Assembly (NCBI GenBank): GCA_002701865.2
Contig: NZWH02000003.1
Coordinates: forward strand, 1 to 6,482
Source: a bacterium
Lineage (GTDB): Bacteria > Desulfobacterota_D > UBA1144
DNA: 6,482 nt
Direction of reading: 5' to 3'
Of the stretch, positions 1 through 6,482 are shown one piece after another; position 1 is the first letter of the stretch; each line of letters opens with the position of its first letter. A program made the translations under genes and the position numbers. Under the pieces are notes generated by a model. That model had not been told where the DNA came from, made no database searches, and was given only the letters and a program-made list of their open reading frames with translations.

Positions 1-155
1 GAAAAGATAAAATATCAGTTGTCGCATATTATCCTCACGTCATGAAGAATCTTAGAGAACTAGGTGAAAAATTAGGTTGTAAAATTATAATTACAAGAAA
101 GAAATTACTAACTGAAATAAACTCTATTGTTAATATTATAGAAAGAGATGCATGA
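1..155 (+). CDS. 3' end of an unrecognised protein (partial, enters from the left edge)
   Basis: An open frame enters from the left edge (first full codon at base 3) and stops with TGA at 153-155, giving 50 C-terminal residues. They begin KDKISVVAYYPHVMKNL and end IVNIIERDA. The segment is rich in Lys, Ile and Leu. It has a short beta-like stretch (ISVVAYY), a probable amphipathic helix around MKNLRELGEKLG, and another beta-like stretch (CKIIIT), which would suit the last alpha/beta units of a soluble cytoplasmic enzyme. I do not recognise the family. Support for it being real is the uninterrupted frame, amino acid use like the neighbours, and a stop one base before the start of the DUF1289 gene, which implies a shared transcript. 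Confidence 0.6.
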   Translation, partial: KDKISVVAYYPHVMKNLRELGEKLGCKIIITRKKLLTEINSIVNIIERDA

Positions 156-156
156 A

Positions 157-327
157 ATGAAAATAGAATCTCCTTGTAATGATAAATGTACTAATAAAAA
201 TGACTACTGTACGAGTTGTCATAGACATATTGATGAAATTACCAATTGGGCCTTAATGAGTGATAAAGAAAAAATTGAAGTGTATAAAAAAATTGAAGAG
301 AGGAAGAAATCAACTCCTAACAGATGA
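157..327 (+). CDS. DUF1289 small cysteine-motif protein (YdhL/COG3313-like)
   Basis: This 56-residue protein matches the DUF1289 pattern. It has SPC-x3-C near the N-terminus (Cys7, Cys11), a second pair C-x2-C (Cys18, Cys21), then basic His/Arg residues, Glu27-Ile28, Trp31 and Met34, and a charged helical tail. The four cysteines suggest a small metal or Fe-S site. The family is widespread in Proteobacteria and has no established biochemical role, so none is assigned. ATG at 157 is chosen because it leaves the full SPC motif and follows the upstream stop by one base. An ATG at 152 overlaps that stop but meets its own stop after two codons. A weak purine-rich GAAAGAGA lies at 141-148. The C-terminal codons overlap the convergent minus-strand gene by 18 bases. 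The protein is close to the size of other stand-alone members, so it looks complete. Confidence 0.85.
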   Translation: MKIESPCNDKCTNKNDYCTSCHRHIDEITNWALMSDKEKIEVYKKIEERKKSTPNR

Positions 328-810
328 TTTTTCAAAACCAAAATCTTTTAAAAAACCTTTTACAATATTTACTAACTCTAAGTCATCAGAAGTTAAGTTA
401 ACAACCTCAGTTGAACAAGCTATATAATCAACAATTGATACGAAATCTGCATCTAAACTATTTTTCTCCAGCCACAAAGAAACAACAGTGATAGAGTCAA
501 ACCATTCAATAAGTGGATATTCTTTGATAGTAAAATTTTTTGCTCTTCCGTCATAAGAGAGACCTTGGGAATACCTTTTGATTTTATCGAATGTTTTAAT
601 GGAAATATTTGGCTTTTTTGACTCTAAATAAACAAGTCTTACCATGTTATTGAATACATTTAGCGACGATGAGGATTGAAGAATTTTTTTTAAATCATCG
701 TTACTAATAGAATCCCCTAAGACTTCTAGTGCATTACTTGCAGAGCCAACCCAGTCGTCAAATAACTTATTTTTTACTCCCTTTTCTTTTATTAGATCTT
801 TTATATCCAT
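310..810 (-). CDS. Unrecognised 166-residue protein, last gene of the metH unit
   Basis: I do not recognise this protein. It begins [20 protein letters not shown] and is acidic-to-neutral with no signal peptide, no clear membrane segment, no cysteine cluster (a single Cys at 132) and no nucleotide-binding or flavodoxin-like loop that I can see. It looks mostly helical: helices are plausible around residues 3-20, 38-65 and 140-158, with a more hydrophobic centre around IEWFDSITVVSLWLE (101-115). ATG at 810 is preferred because it forms TGATG with the metH stop (812-810), the usual arrangement for re-initiation after an upstream gene. A TTG one codon upstream (813) is an alternative start. No Shine-Dalgarno sequence is visible just upstream, which agrees with coupled translation. 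Codon use and AT content resemble metH. Its position suggests a role linked to methionine synthase or folate/B12 chemistry, but this is inference from context only. Confidence 0.75.
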   Translation of the reverse strand: MDIKDLIKEKGVKNKLFDDWVGSASNALEVLGDSISNDDLKKILQSSSSLNVFNNMVRLVYLESKKPNISIKTFDKIKRYSQGLSYDGRAKNFTIKEYPLIEWFDSITVVSLWLEKNSLDADFVSIVDYIACSTEVVNLTSDDLELVNIVKGFLKDFGFEKSSVRS

Positions 811-812
811 CA
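808..812 (-). promoter_or_regulatory. TGATG stop/start overlap coupling metH to the downstream gene
   Basis: Read on the minus strand, the metH stop TGA (812-810) shares its last base with the ATG (810-808) of the 166-residue protein. The 20 bases upstream carry no recognisable Shine-Dalgarno sequence. The downstream gene is therefore probably translated by ribosomes that have just finished metH, tying its output to MetH synthesis. Confidence 0.7.
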
Positions 813-3800
813 ATCTAGTAAATTGTTTTGCAGCAAACTCCTCATTCTATCTATAGTATAACCTTTTTTAGTTGCATAAAACTCAAACTGAGAATTATTG
901 ATTTTTCCTAAATTAAAATATCTAGAACTAGGGTTAAAGAAATATAGTCCACATATTGACGATGCAGGGTTTAAAGCAAAATTTTCAGTTAAGGATATAT
1001 CAATATGTTTTTCTACTTCCAACATATTCCAAATTTTTATTTTCTCTGAATGATCTGGAATAGATGGGTAACCATGTGCAGGTCTTATTCCAGAATAGTT
1101 CTCTTTTATTAAAGATTTTAAATTAAACTCCTCATTCTCACCATTCTGTATTCGAATCTCACGATGAAGAAATTCTGCGCACCCCTCAGCTAACCTATCG
1201 CCTATTGCCTTAATCATTATTGATGAGTAATCATCTCCTTTCTTTTCGTATTGCATTGCATATTCATCTACTTCTTTTCCTGCAGTTACTGCAAAAGACC
1301 CAATTATATCTTTATCTTCTTTTTTATTAGAGATAAAATCAGCGAGGCAATAATAATTAGAACTCTTTGCATGCTTATCGACCTGTTGCCTTAAAAAGCT
1401 TAACTTTTCAATATCTTTTCCTTTATCGTTCAACAATATTACATCTTCATCAACCGAGTAAGCATTCCATATCTTAGATACACCTCTCAAATCAAGAAGA
1501 TTACTTTTTATTAAATCCTTAAGTATTTTTTCTGCATCACTAAATAAATCTTTTGCTTGATTCCCATACTTCTTATTTCTAAAAATGTTAGGATAGACTC
1601 CTTTCATCTCCCATGTCCAGAAAAAGGGAGACCAATCTATATATTTTACTATTTCATTAATATCAAAATTCCATTTATTTAATGAAAAATCTTCATACTT
1701 ATTATCAAGTTCATCAAAATTTATCTTTAGCTTTTTATTCCGTGATTCTTCTAAAGATAAAAATGAAACTTTTTTATTTTTTGCATAACTTAAGGCGAAA
1801 TCTACTTGCTCTTTTTTAACTGCTGCTTTGTGTGAATTACTTGTTTTTGCATTAAGCAAATCTCTACAAACTCCAACAACAAGAGAGGCATCTGGTACAT
1901 GCACTACTACGTCCTCTGGATATTTAGGAGCGATTTTTATAGCAGTATGAGCCTTGCTAGTTGTAGCACCACCAATTAGAACGGGGACATCTATCCCATT
2001 CTTTTTAAATTCCTCAACATTAGTAATCATTTCATCTAAAGAAGGCGTAATAAGGCCACTTAGACCTATTATGTCTGGGTTTAGCTCTTTAGCTTTGTCT
2101 ATAATATCTGCACAAGACACCATTACACCCATATCTTCTACTTCATAACCATTACATCTTGCTACAACAGCCACGATATTTTTTCCAATATCATGAACAT
2201 CACCTTTAACAGTTGCTATTAAGATTTTACCGGCTGCAGAAACCGTACCCTTTTCTTTTTCCATGTATGGCTCTAAATAATTAACAGCTTTCTTCATAGA
2301 TCTAGCACTTTTTACAACTTGAGGTAGGAACATCTTGCCATCTCCGAAAAGTTTACCAACAACTTTCATTCCATCCATCAATGGACCCTCAATAACTTCT
2401 AGGGGTGAAGCATATTTAATCCTTGCTTCTTCTGCATCCTCCTCTATGTTTGAAGTTATGCCTTTAATAACTTGATGAGCAATTCGCTTTTCTAAATCAT
2501 AAGCCATCCATTCCAACTCTTTTTCCTGACTAATACCTACAGTATTAACTTTATTGGCATAATCAATCAAAACTTCAGTTGCTTCATCAGACTTATTAAA
2601 TATTACATTTTCTACTATAGATAGAAGTTCTTTGTCAATTTCTTCAAAAACCTCCAACATTCCCGCATTAAGAATGGCCATATCAAGACCTTTCTGCTTA
2701 GCATAAAATAAAAAAACTGAATGCATCGCTTCTCTAACTTTATTATTTCCTCTGAAAGCAAAAGATAAATTACTAACACCCCCACTGGTCAAAGCACCGG
2801 GACATTCTTTTTTAATTAAAGCTAATGAATCTAAGAAATTAATTGCATAGTTTTTATGCTCATCGATTCCTGTACCAATAGTTAAAATATTTGAATCAAA
2901 AATTATATCACGTGGGTTAAAACCCACTCTTTTGACTAAGATATCATAAGCTCTCTTGCATATTCTAACCTTATCATTAGTTTCTGTTGCTTGACCATCT
3001 TCATCAAAAGCCATCACGACTACAGATGCACCATAACTTAAAACTTTTTCAGCTTGTTCTACAAATAGATCCTCGCCTTCTTTTAAGCTAATAGAGTTCA
3101 CAATCCCTCTGCCTTGAATGCATTTTAATCCTGCTTCAATAACAGACCATTTAGAGCTATCTATCATAATTGGAACTCTTGATATATCTGGCTCAGAAGC
3201 AATTAAGTTAAGAAATTTAACCATACACTCTTCACTTTCAATAAGTCCTTCATCGAAATTTATATCTATAATATGAGCACCATTTTCGACCTGTTGCTTA
3301 GCAACTTCTAAAGCGCTCTCAAAATCATCATCTTTAATTAATCTGGAAAATCTTGGTGAGCCGGTAACATTTGTTCTTTCCCCTATAACCAAGAAATTAT
3401 TAACATCATCCTTTCTTAAAAGTTCTAATCCACTATAAGATGAAAATTGACTAATTTCAGGAATCTTTCTAGGTTTATAACTACTCACCTTACTAACAAT
3501 TGCCTTGATATGATCGGGAGTAGTTCCGCAACATCCACCTACAAAATTTATCAAATTATTTTCTGCCAAACTTTCAACATCAGTCGCTGTCATCTCTGGG
3601 GTTTCATCATATCCGGTATCTGATAAAGGATTAGGTAACCCGGCATTGGGATAACAGAATACTTTTGTATTTGAGGACTCAGACAAAACCTTCATATATC
3701 CAAACAATGAAGCAGCACCTAGACCACAATTCATGCCAACAGCATATGGGTTTGAATGCCTAATAGACTCCCAAAAAGCCTCAATAGTTTGACCTGATAA

Positions 3801-4484
3801 AGTTCTTCCTGACTTATCAGAAAAGGTGACCGATAAAAATACTGGAATTTCAACAAGAGTTTCTTTAAATAAAGTATTTATCGCAAAAACTGCAGCCTTT
3901 AAATTTAGTGTATCAAAAGTTGTTTCCGGTAAAAAAATATCCACACCAGATTCGAACAGAACCTTTGCTTGCCTATAATAAGCTTCACAGAGTTCATCGA
4001 AAGAAGTGTTTCTAGCACTAGGGTCCTCTACATCTGGCGAAATAGAGGCTGTCCTATTAGTTGGCCCTAAAGCGCCAGAGATTAAAATCCTTTTCCCTTT
4101 AACTAAATCAGAAGTTTCAGAGATAGCTTCTTTGACAGCCATAACACCAAACTCATTAATATCATCTACATGCTTCTCTAGACCATAGTCCAATTGAGCG
4201 ATAGAAGTACCGTTAAAAGTATTGGTTTCAATTATATCAGCGCCAGATAAAATATATTTTTTATGAATATCTTTAATGGATTCAATGTTAGTAATATTTA
4301 AAATATCATTATTACCTTTTAAATCAATGGAATGCTTTTTAAATTTATTGCCTCTATAGTCATCCTCTTCAAAGCGATACTTTTGTATCATTGTCCCCAT
4401 AGCTCCATCCATAAAAATGATTCTTTTTTTACACAAATCATCTAGAAAGCTAAAAACATCTGATTTAATTACTTTAGTGCTCAT
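810..4484 (-). CDS. metH: Cobalamin-dependent methionine synthase MetH, full length
   Basis: This cytoplasmic enzyme transfers the methyl group of 5-methyltetrahydrofolate to homocysteine through methylcobalamin, the last step of methionine synthesis. At 1224 residues it matches the E. coli enzyme (about 1227), and all modules are present in order. The homocysteine domain (about 1-330) has zinc ligands Cys253 and Cys318-Cys319 (GGCCGT). The folate domain (about 360-625) has [12 protein letters not shown] and a DIN motif at 407-409. The cobalamin cap (about 655-745) has [11 protein letters not shown]. The B12 domain (about 750-880) has DVHDIGKN with the cobalt-ligating His764, plus Asp762 and Ser815 of the ligand triad. 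The reactivation domain (about 905-1224) has RPAHGYP at 1134-1140 for S-adenosylmethionine. Expected cofactors are B12, zinc and AdoMet, with reduction by a flavodoxin-type partner not seen here. ATG at 4484 overlaps the upstream gene by 11 bases, with a GAGG at 4498-4495 about 10 bases before it. The His in RPAHGYP, where E. coli has Pro, looks like ordinary variation. Confidence 0.98.
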   Translation of the reverse strand: MSTKVIKSDVFSFLDDLCKKRIIFMDGAMGTMIQKYRFEEDDYRGNKFKKHSIDLKGNNDILNITNIESIKDIHKKYILSGADIIETNTFNGTSIAQLDYGLEKHVDDINEFGVMAVKEAISETSDLVKGKRILISGALGPTNRTASISPDVEDPSARNTSFDELCEAYYRQAKVLFESGVDIFLPETTFDTLNLKAAVFAINTLFKETLVEIPVFLSVTFSDKSGRTLSGQTIEAFWESIRHSNPYAVGMNCGLGAASLFGYMKVLSESSNTKVFCYPNAGLPNPLSDTGYDETPEMTATDVESLAENNLINFVGGCCGTTPDHIKAIVSKVSSYKPRKIPEISQFSSYSGLELLRKDDVNNFLVIGERTNVTGSPRFSRLIKDDDFESALEVAKQQVENGAHIIDINFDEGLIESEECMVKFLNLIASEPDISRVPIMIDSSKWSVIEAGLKCIQGRGIVNSISLKEGEDLFVEQAEKVLSYGASVVVMAFDEDGQATETNDKVRICKRAYDILVKRVGFNPRDIIFDSNILTIGTGIDEHKNYAINFLDSLALIKKECPGALTSGGVSNLSFAFRGNNKVREAMHSVFLFYAKQKGLDMAILNAGMLEVFEEIDKELLSIVENVIFNKSDEATEVLIDYANKVNTVGISQEKELEWMAYDLEKRIAHQVIKGITSNIEEDAEEARIKYASPLEVIEGPLMDGMKVVGKLFGDGKMFLPQVVKSARSMKKAVNYLEPYMEKEKGTVSAAGKILIATVKGDVHDIGKNIVAVVARCNGYEVEDMGVMVSCADIIDKAKELNPDIIGLSGLITPSLDEMITNVEEFKKNGIDVPVLIGGATTSKAHTAIKIAPKYPEDVVVHVPDASLVVGVCRDLLNAKTSNSHKAAVKKEQVDFALSYAKNKKVSFLSLEESRNKKLKINFDELDNKYEDFSLNKWNFDINEIVKYIDWSPFFWTWEMKGVYPNIFRNKKYGNQAKDLFSDAEKILKDLIKSNLLDLRGVSKIWNAYSVDEDVILLNDKGKDIEKLSFLRQQVDKHAKSSNYYCLADFISNKKEDKDIIGSFAVTAGKEVDEYAMQYEKKGDDYSSIMIKAIGDRLAEGCAEFLHREIRIQNGENEEFNLKSLIKENYSGIRPAHGYPSIPDHSEKIKIWNMLEVEKHIDISLTENFALNPASSICGLYFFNPSSRYFNLGKINNSQFEFYATKKGYTIDRMRSLLQNNLLD

Positions 4485-5280
4485 CTCTTAATTGCCTCAA
4501 TAGCTTAAATCTAAATTCCATTTTTTCATCTTTAAACAAATCTTTTTTTTCTAAAAAGTCTAAAAAAGAAAACTCATCTATCCTCAAAAAAGGATTATTT
4601 TTTTTCTCAAAACCTATGTCAAATAATGGACTTAGTTGATTTGAATCATAACTAGAAAGCAATCCATCTAACTCTGAACCAATTTCTGATGAATCTTTAT
4701 AAAGAGATTGTAAAAAAGTTATGTTATTTTTTAAATAATCATGACCAGGTAGGAGTAGTAACTCATCTGGTAAATTTTTAATTTTATGAGTAATTGTACG
4801 AAAAAGCATTGATACATCACCTCGAAAATTTACATTTCCTACTCCCAAATTAAAAATTAAGTCTCCACAAAAAAAATATCTATCTAATATTAATGAAATA
4901 TGTTCATGACAATGGCCAGGAGTATGTAGAACTTTTAAATTCAAATTTCCAACTTTTATGACATCATTTTCAAAAACATTTTCAAATTCAAATTCGAAGA
5001 GTTCTTGGCAATCGATATGAGCAAGAAGAGGACATTTGTATTTTGAAATGAAAAAATCATTGTATTTAATGTGATCAGGATGAGCATGAGTATTAAATAT
5101 ATACTTTGGTTTTAGTGAATACTGCTTAATAATTTCTTCTATCACATCTTTATCTAATGGGTCAATAATCACGCATTCCTTAGTTGTATTGCAAGATAAG
5201 ACATAGTTAATATTTCTATCACTATTCTTAACTAAGAATCTAAATATTGTAAAACTGTCTTCAACGATTGTTTCGTACAT
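4474..5280 (-). CDS. Metallo-beta-lactamase-fold hydrolase, glyoxalase II (GloB)-like
   Basis: This 268-residue cytoplasmic hydrolase has the full metal-site set of the fold: THAHPDH at 64-70 (His65, His67, Asp69, His70), His123 in TPGHCHEH, Asp140 in FFCGD, and His180 in PGHDY. These correspond to the two-metal centre of glyoxalase II, which hydrolyses S-D-lactoylglutathione. Further glyoxalase II signs are GHDY-x3-N (Tyr182), NPFLR at 229-233 and a C-terminal LRQLRD, which lines up with the glutathione-contacting Arg/Lys end of the human enzyme. Arg265 would sit where Lys is usual. The GCGR segment typical of classical GloB reads GVGN here, so another thioester or sulfur substrate (persulfide dioxygenase-like or other) is possible. 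ATG at 5280 follows AGAGGT (5297-5292) by 11 bases. It is the first gene of the metH unit and its last codons overlap the metH start, so its expression is linked to MetH. The fold is certain; the substrate is not. Confidence 0.88.
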   Translation of the reverse strand: MYETIVEDSFTIFRFLVKNSDRNINYVLSCNTTKECVIIDPLDKDVIEEIIKQYSLKPKYIFNTHAHPDHIKYNDFFISKYKCPLLAHIDCQELFEFEFENVFENDVIKVGNLNLKVLHTPGHCHEHISLILDRYFFCGDLIFNLGVGNVNFRGDVSMLFRTITHKIKNLPDELLLLPGHDYLKNNITFLQSLYKDSSEIGSELDGLLSSYDSNQLSPLFDIGFEKKNNPFLRIDEFSFLDFLEKKDLFKDEKMEFRFKLLRQLRDEH

Positions 5281-5314
5281 TTTTTTAGTATACCTCTTTA
5301 ATAATTACACTTTA

Positions 5315-5343
5315 TTGTTTTTTTTTTAAAATAATATTATAAT
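5315..5343 (+). promoter_or_regulatory. Probable sigma70-type promoter of thrC
   Basis: TTGTTT at 5315-5320 and a perfect TATAAT at 5338-5343 are separated by exactly 17 bases, the best spacing for a housekeeping promoter. Transcription would start near 5350, leaving a leader of about 105 bases before the thrC ATG. The spacer contains a long T run followed by AAAA. In so AT-rich a background chance matches are common, but spacing, placement and the perfect -10 together make it the best candidate in this intergenic region. Confidence 0.6.
5336..5341 (-). promoter_or_regulatory. Candidate -10 element for the hydrolase-metH unit
   Basis: On the minus strand TATAAT reads from 5341 to 5336, 55 bases before the hydrolase start codon, which would give a leader of roughly 48 bases. 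No good -35 hexamer stands 16-18 bases upstream; the sequence there is GAGTTA-like. The element could be weak, activator-dependent, or simply a by-product of the plus-strand TATAAT and the AT-rich palindrome ATAATATTAT at 5331-5340. It lies where the promoter of the minus-strand unit should be. Confidence 0.4.
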
Positions 5344-5395
5344 TGTTTTGTCGTCATTTAACTCTAATTGCAGCGACTTGAAATAACTGCTAAAC

Positions 5396-5427
5396 AGAGA
5401 AAGGACATTATCTTTTGTCTTTCCTCT
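5396..5427 (+). other. Stem-loop in the thrC leader
   Basis: AGAGAAAGGACA (5396-5407) pairs with TGTCTTTCCTCT (5416-5427) around an 8-base loop. The 12-bp stem has one A-C mismatch and one G-U pair. It is the most GC-containing stretch of this leader. No U-tract follows, so it is not a standard intrinsic terminator, and it ends 19 bases before the thrC ribosome binding site. It could stabilise the mRNA, bind a protein or belong to a larger leader fold. I recognise no known riboswitch class in it. Confidence 0.55.
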
Positions 5428-5446
5428 TGAGTTACATTTAAATTTT

Positions 5447-5451
5447 AGGAG
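5447..5451 (+). promoter_or_regulatory. Shine-Dalgarno site of thrC
   Basis: AGGAG lies 6 bases before the ATG at 5458, a near-ideal ribosome binding site and the clearest in the window. It fixes the thrC start. The minus-strand genes have weaker or more distant sites. Confidence 0.8.
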
Positions 5452-5457
5452 TTTATT

Positions 5458-6482
5458 ATGTCTGACTCATATGTTGTAAATCTTCGTTGTGCAGATAAGA
5501 GCTGTGGAACTGAATACGAAAAAAAGGCTAATTATGTCTGTGAAGACTGCTTTGGACCTCTAGAGGTAAATTATGACTATCAAAAAATAAAAAAAGATCT
5601 AACTATTGAGAAGATTTTAAGTAGAGAGAAGAATTTGTGGAGATACAAAGAGTTGCTACCCTTAGATGCCGAACCAACAGTCGGTCTCAACTCAGGCTTT
5701 ACTCCTCTAATTAAAGCAGATAATCTTGCAAAAAAACTAGGTGTAGATGAGTTATATATCAAGAATGATGGAGTATCATTTCCCACGCTATCCTTTAAAG
5801 ATAGAGTAGTTTCTGTTGCTCTTTCTAAAGCAATAGAACTAGGATACGATACCGTTGGTTGCGCCTCTACTGGTAATTTAGCAAATTCGGTTGCTGCTAA
5901 TGCAACTGCAGCAAATCTCAAAAGTTTCATATTTATTCCATCTGATTTAGAAGAATCTAAAATAATTGGTACATCAGTCTATGGCTCTGAAGTAATAGCT
6001 GTTAAAGGTGCGTATGATGATGTTAATCGTCTTTGTACTGAAGTTTTAGGATCGAACAATTGGGGCTTTGTAAATATCAATTTACGAACTTACTATGCCG
6101 AAGGCTCTAAAACTGTTGGATATGAGATCATCGAGCAGTTAGGATGGAAAGCTCCAAAAAACATAGTAGTCTGTATGGCCAGTGGCTCACTTCTAACAAA
6201 GATATATAAATCTGTAAAAGAATTTGAAGATTTAGGTTTTATTGAACCAAACGAAACAAAAATATTTGGAGCTCAAGCAAGTGGTTGCTCCCCCATTTCA
6301 ACAGCCGTAAAAAATAATTGGCCTATATTTAAACCAGTAAAGCCAAATACAATTGCAAAATCATTAGCAATAGGAAATCCCGCAGATGGTATAAATGCCA
6401 TCAATCTATTAAAGTCAATTAATTCATATTCTGAAGATGTATCAGATTCGGAAATTGTTGATGCAATGAAATTATTAGCAGA
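5458..6482 (+). CDS. thrC: Threonine synthase with N-terminal zinc ribbon (partial, C-terminus beyond window)
   Basis: This PLP enzyme converts O-phosphohomoserine and water to threonine and phosphate, the last step of threonine synthesis. The visible 341 residues begin with a zinc-ribbon-like segment (Cys11-x4-Cys16, then Cys28-x2-Cys31 in CEDCFGPLEV). The PLP-lysine motif PTLSFKDR follows, with Lys114, then the phosphate-cradling STGNLANSVAA at 137-147. NINLRTYYAEGSKTVGYE (206-223), ASGSLLTKI (241-249), GAQASGCSPI (271-280) and KPNTIAKSLAIGNPADG (295-311) are all hallmarks I know from the zinc-ribbon ThrC type of cyanobacteria and many other bacteria, rather than the E. coli type. The ATG has a strong AGGAG six bases upstream. 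The frame is open at the right edge; relatives suggest some 80-100 residues are missing because of the window, not truncation. It is divergent from the metH unit and has its own promoter and structured leader. Confidence 0.95.
   Translation, partial: MSDSYVVNLRCADKSCGTEYEKKANYVCEDCFGPLEVNYDYQKIKKDLTIEKILSREKNLWRYKELLPLDAEPTVGLNSGFTPLIKADNLAKKLGVDELYIKNDGVSFPTLSFKDRVVSVALSKAIELGYDTVGCASTGNLANSVAANATAANLKSFIFIPSDLEESKIIGTSVYGSEVIAVKGAYDDVNRLCTEVLGSNNWGFVNINLRTYYAEGSKTVGYEIIEQLGWKAPKNIVVCMASGSLLTKIYKSVKEFEDLGFIEPNETKIFGAQASGCSPISTAVKNNWPIFKPVKPNTIAKSLAIGNPADGINAINLLKSINSYSEDVSDSEIVDAMKLLA

Noticed and set aside
1078..1086. Pro-to-His change in the MetH AdoMet motif (RPAHGYP) considered as a defect
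   Set aside because: The key Arg1134, Gly1138 and Tyr1139 are kept, and I recall His at this place in other bacterial MetH proteins, so it looks like normal family variation.
1954..2148. Open frame of 64 codons on the plus strand
   Set aside because: It is antisense to the conserved B12 domain of metH and has no ribosome site or family resemblance.
4006..4188. Open frame of 60 codons on the plus strand
   Set aside because: It is antisense to the homocysteine domain of metH; a shadow frame.
5396..5427. Stem-loop considered as an intrinsic terminator
   Set aside because: No run of T follows the stem, and it sits inside the thrC leader just ahead of a strong ribosome site.
5368..5430. Possible 20-residue leader peptide starting with TTG and spanning the thrC leader stem-loop
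   Set aside because: It has no Shine-Dalgarno, a rare start codon, and only one Thr among its residues, and the following stem lacks a U-tract, so it does not fit a threonine attenuator.
5580..5930. Open frame of 116 codons on the minus strand
   Set aside because: It lies wholly antisense to the strongly conserved middle of thrC, including the SFKDR and STGN motifs; its protein resembles no known family and looks like a shadow of the thrC codon pattern.
1..6482. Mobile element, CRISPR, defence island or RNA gene
   Set aside because: No inverted terminal repeats, transposase or integrase motifs, regularly spaced repeats or tRNA-like folds were seen; nearly all bases are in metabolic genes with uniform composition.

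Overview
The window is AT-rich by eye, tightly packed and has few intergenic bases. It looks like a piece of a compact bacterial chromosome. The DUF1289 protein and a MetH very close in length and motifs to that of E. coli suggest a proteobacterium, and the base composition and overlapping genes would fit a streamlined marine lineage. That placement is an inference from style and a few families, not from a marker gene.

Layout: (1) 1-327, plus strand: the 3' end of an unrecognised gene, then a 56-residue DUF1289 protein with four conserved cysteines. (2) 310-5280, minus strand: a three-gene unit read right to left, made of a glyoxalase II-like metallo-beta-lactamase hydrolase, full-length cobalamin-dependent methionine synthase (metH), and an unrecognised 166-residue protein. 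Each junction overlaps (11 bases, then a TGATG stop/start), so the three are very probably co-transcribed and translationally coupled. The last gene overlaps the end of the DUF1289 gene tail to tail by 18 bases. (3) 5281-5457: the only real intergenic region. It is a divergent control region with a good sigma70-type promoter for the right-hand gene, a nearly overlapping -10-like element facing the metH unit, and a 12-bp stem-loop in the right-hand leader. (4) 5458 to the window edge, plus strand: threonine synthase (thrC) of the zinc-ribbon type, missing its C-terminus only because the window stops.

MetH and ThrC lie on the two branches that leave homoserine, towards methionine and threonine, so the divergent region separates the two branches of the aspartate family. 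The sequence does not say what the hydrolase and the 166-residue protein do for MetH. The 166-residue protein is the least explained item here. No RNA genes, mobile elements, CRISPR arrays or long repeats were seen, and I found no convincing new defence or mobile system.
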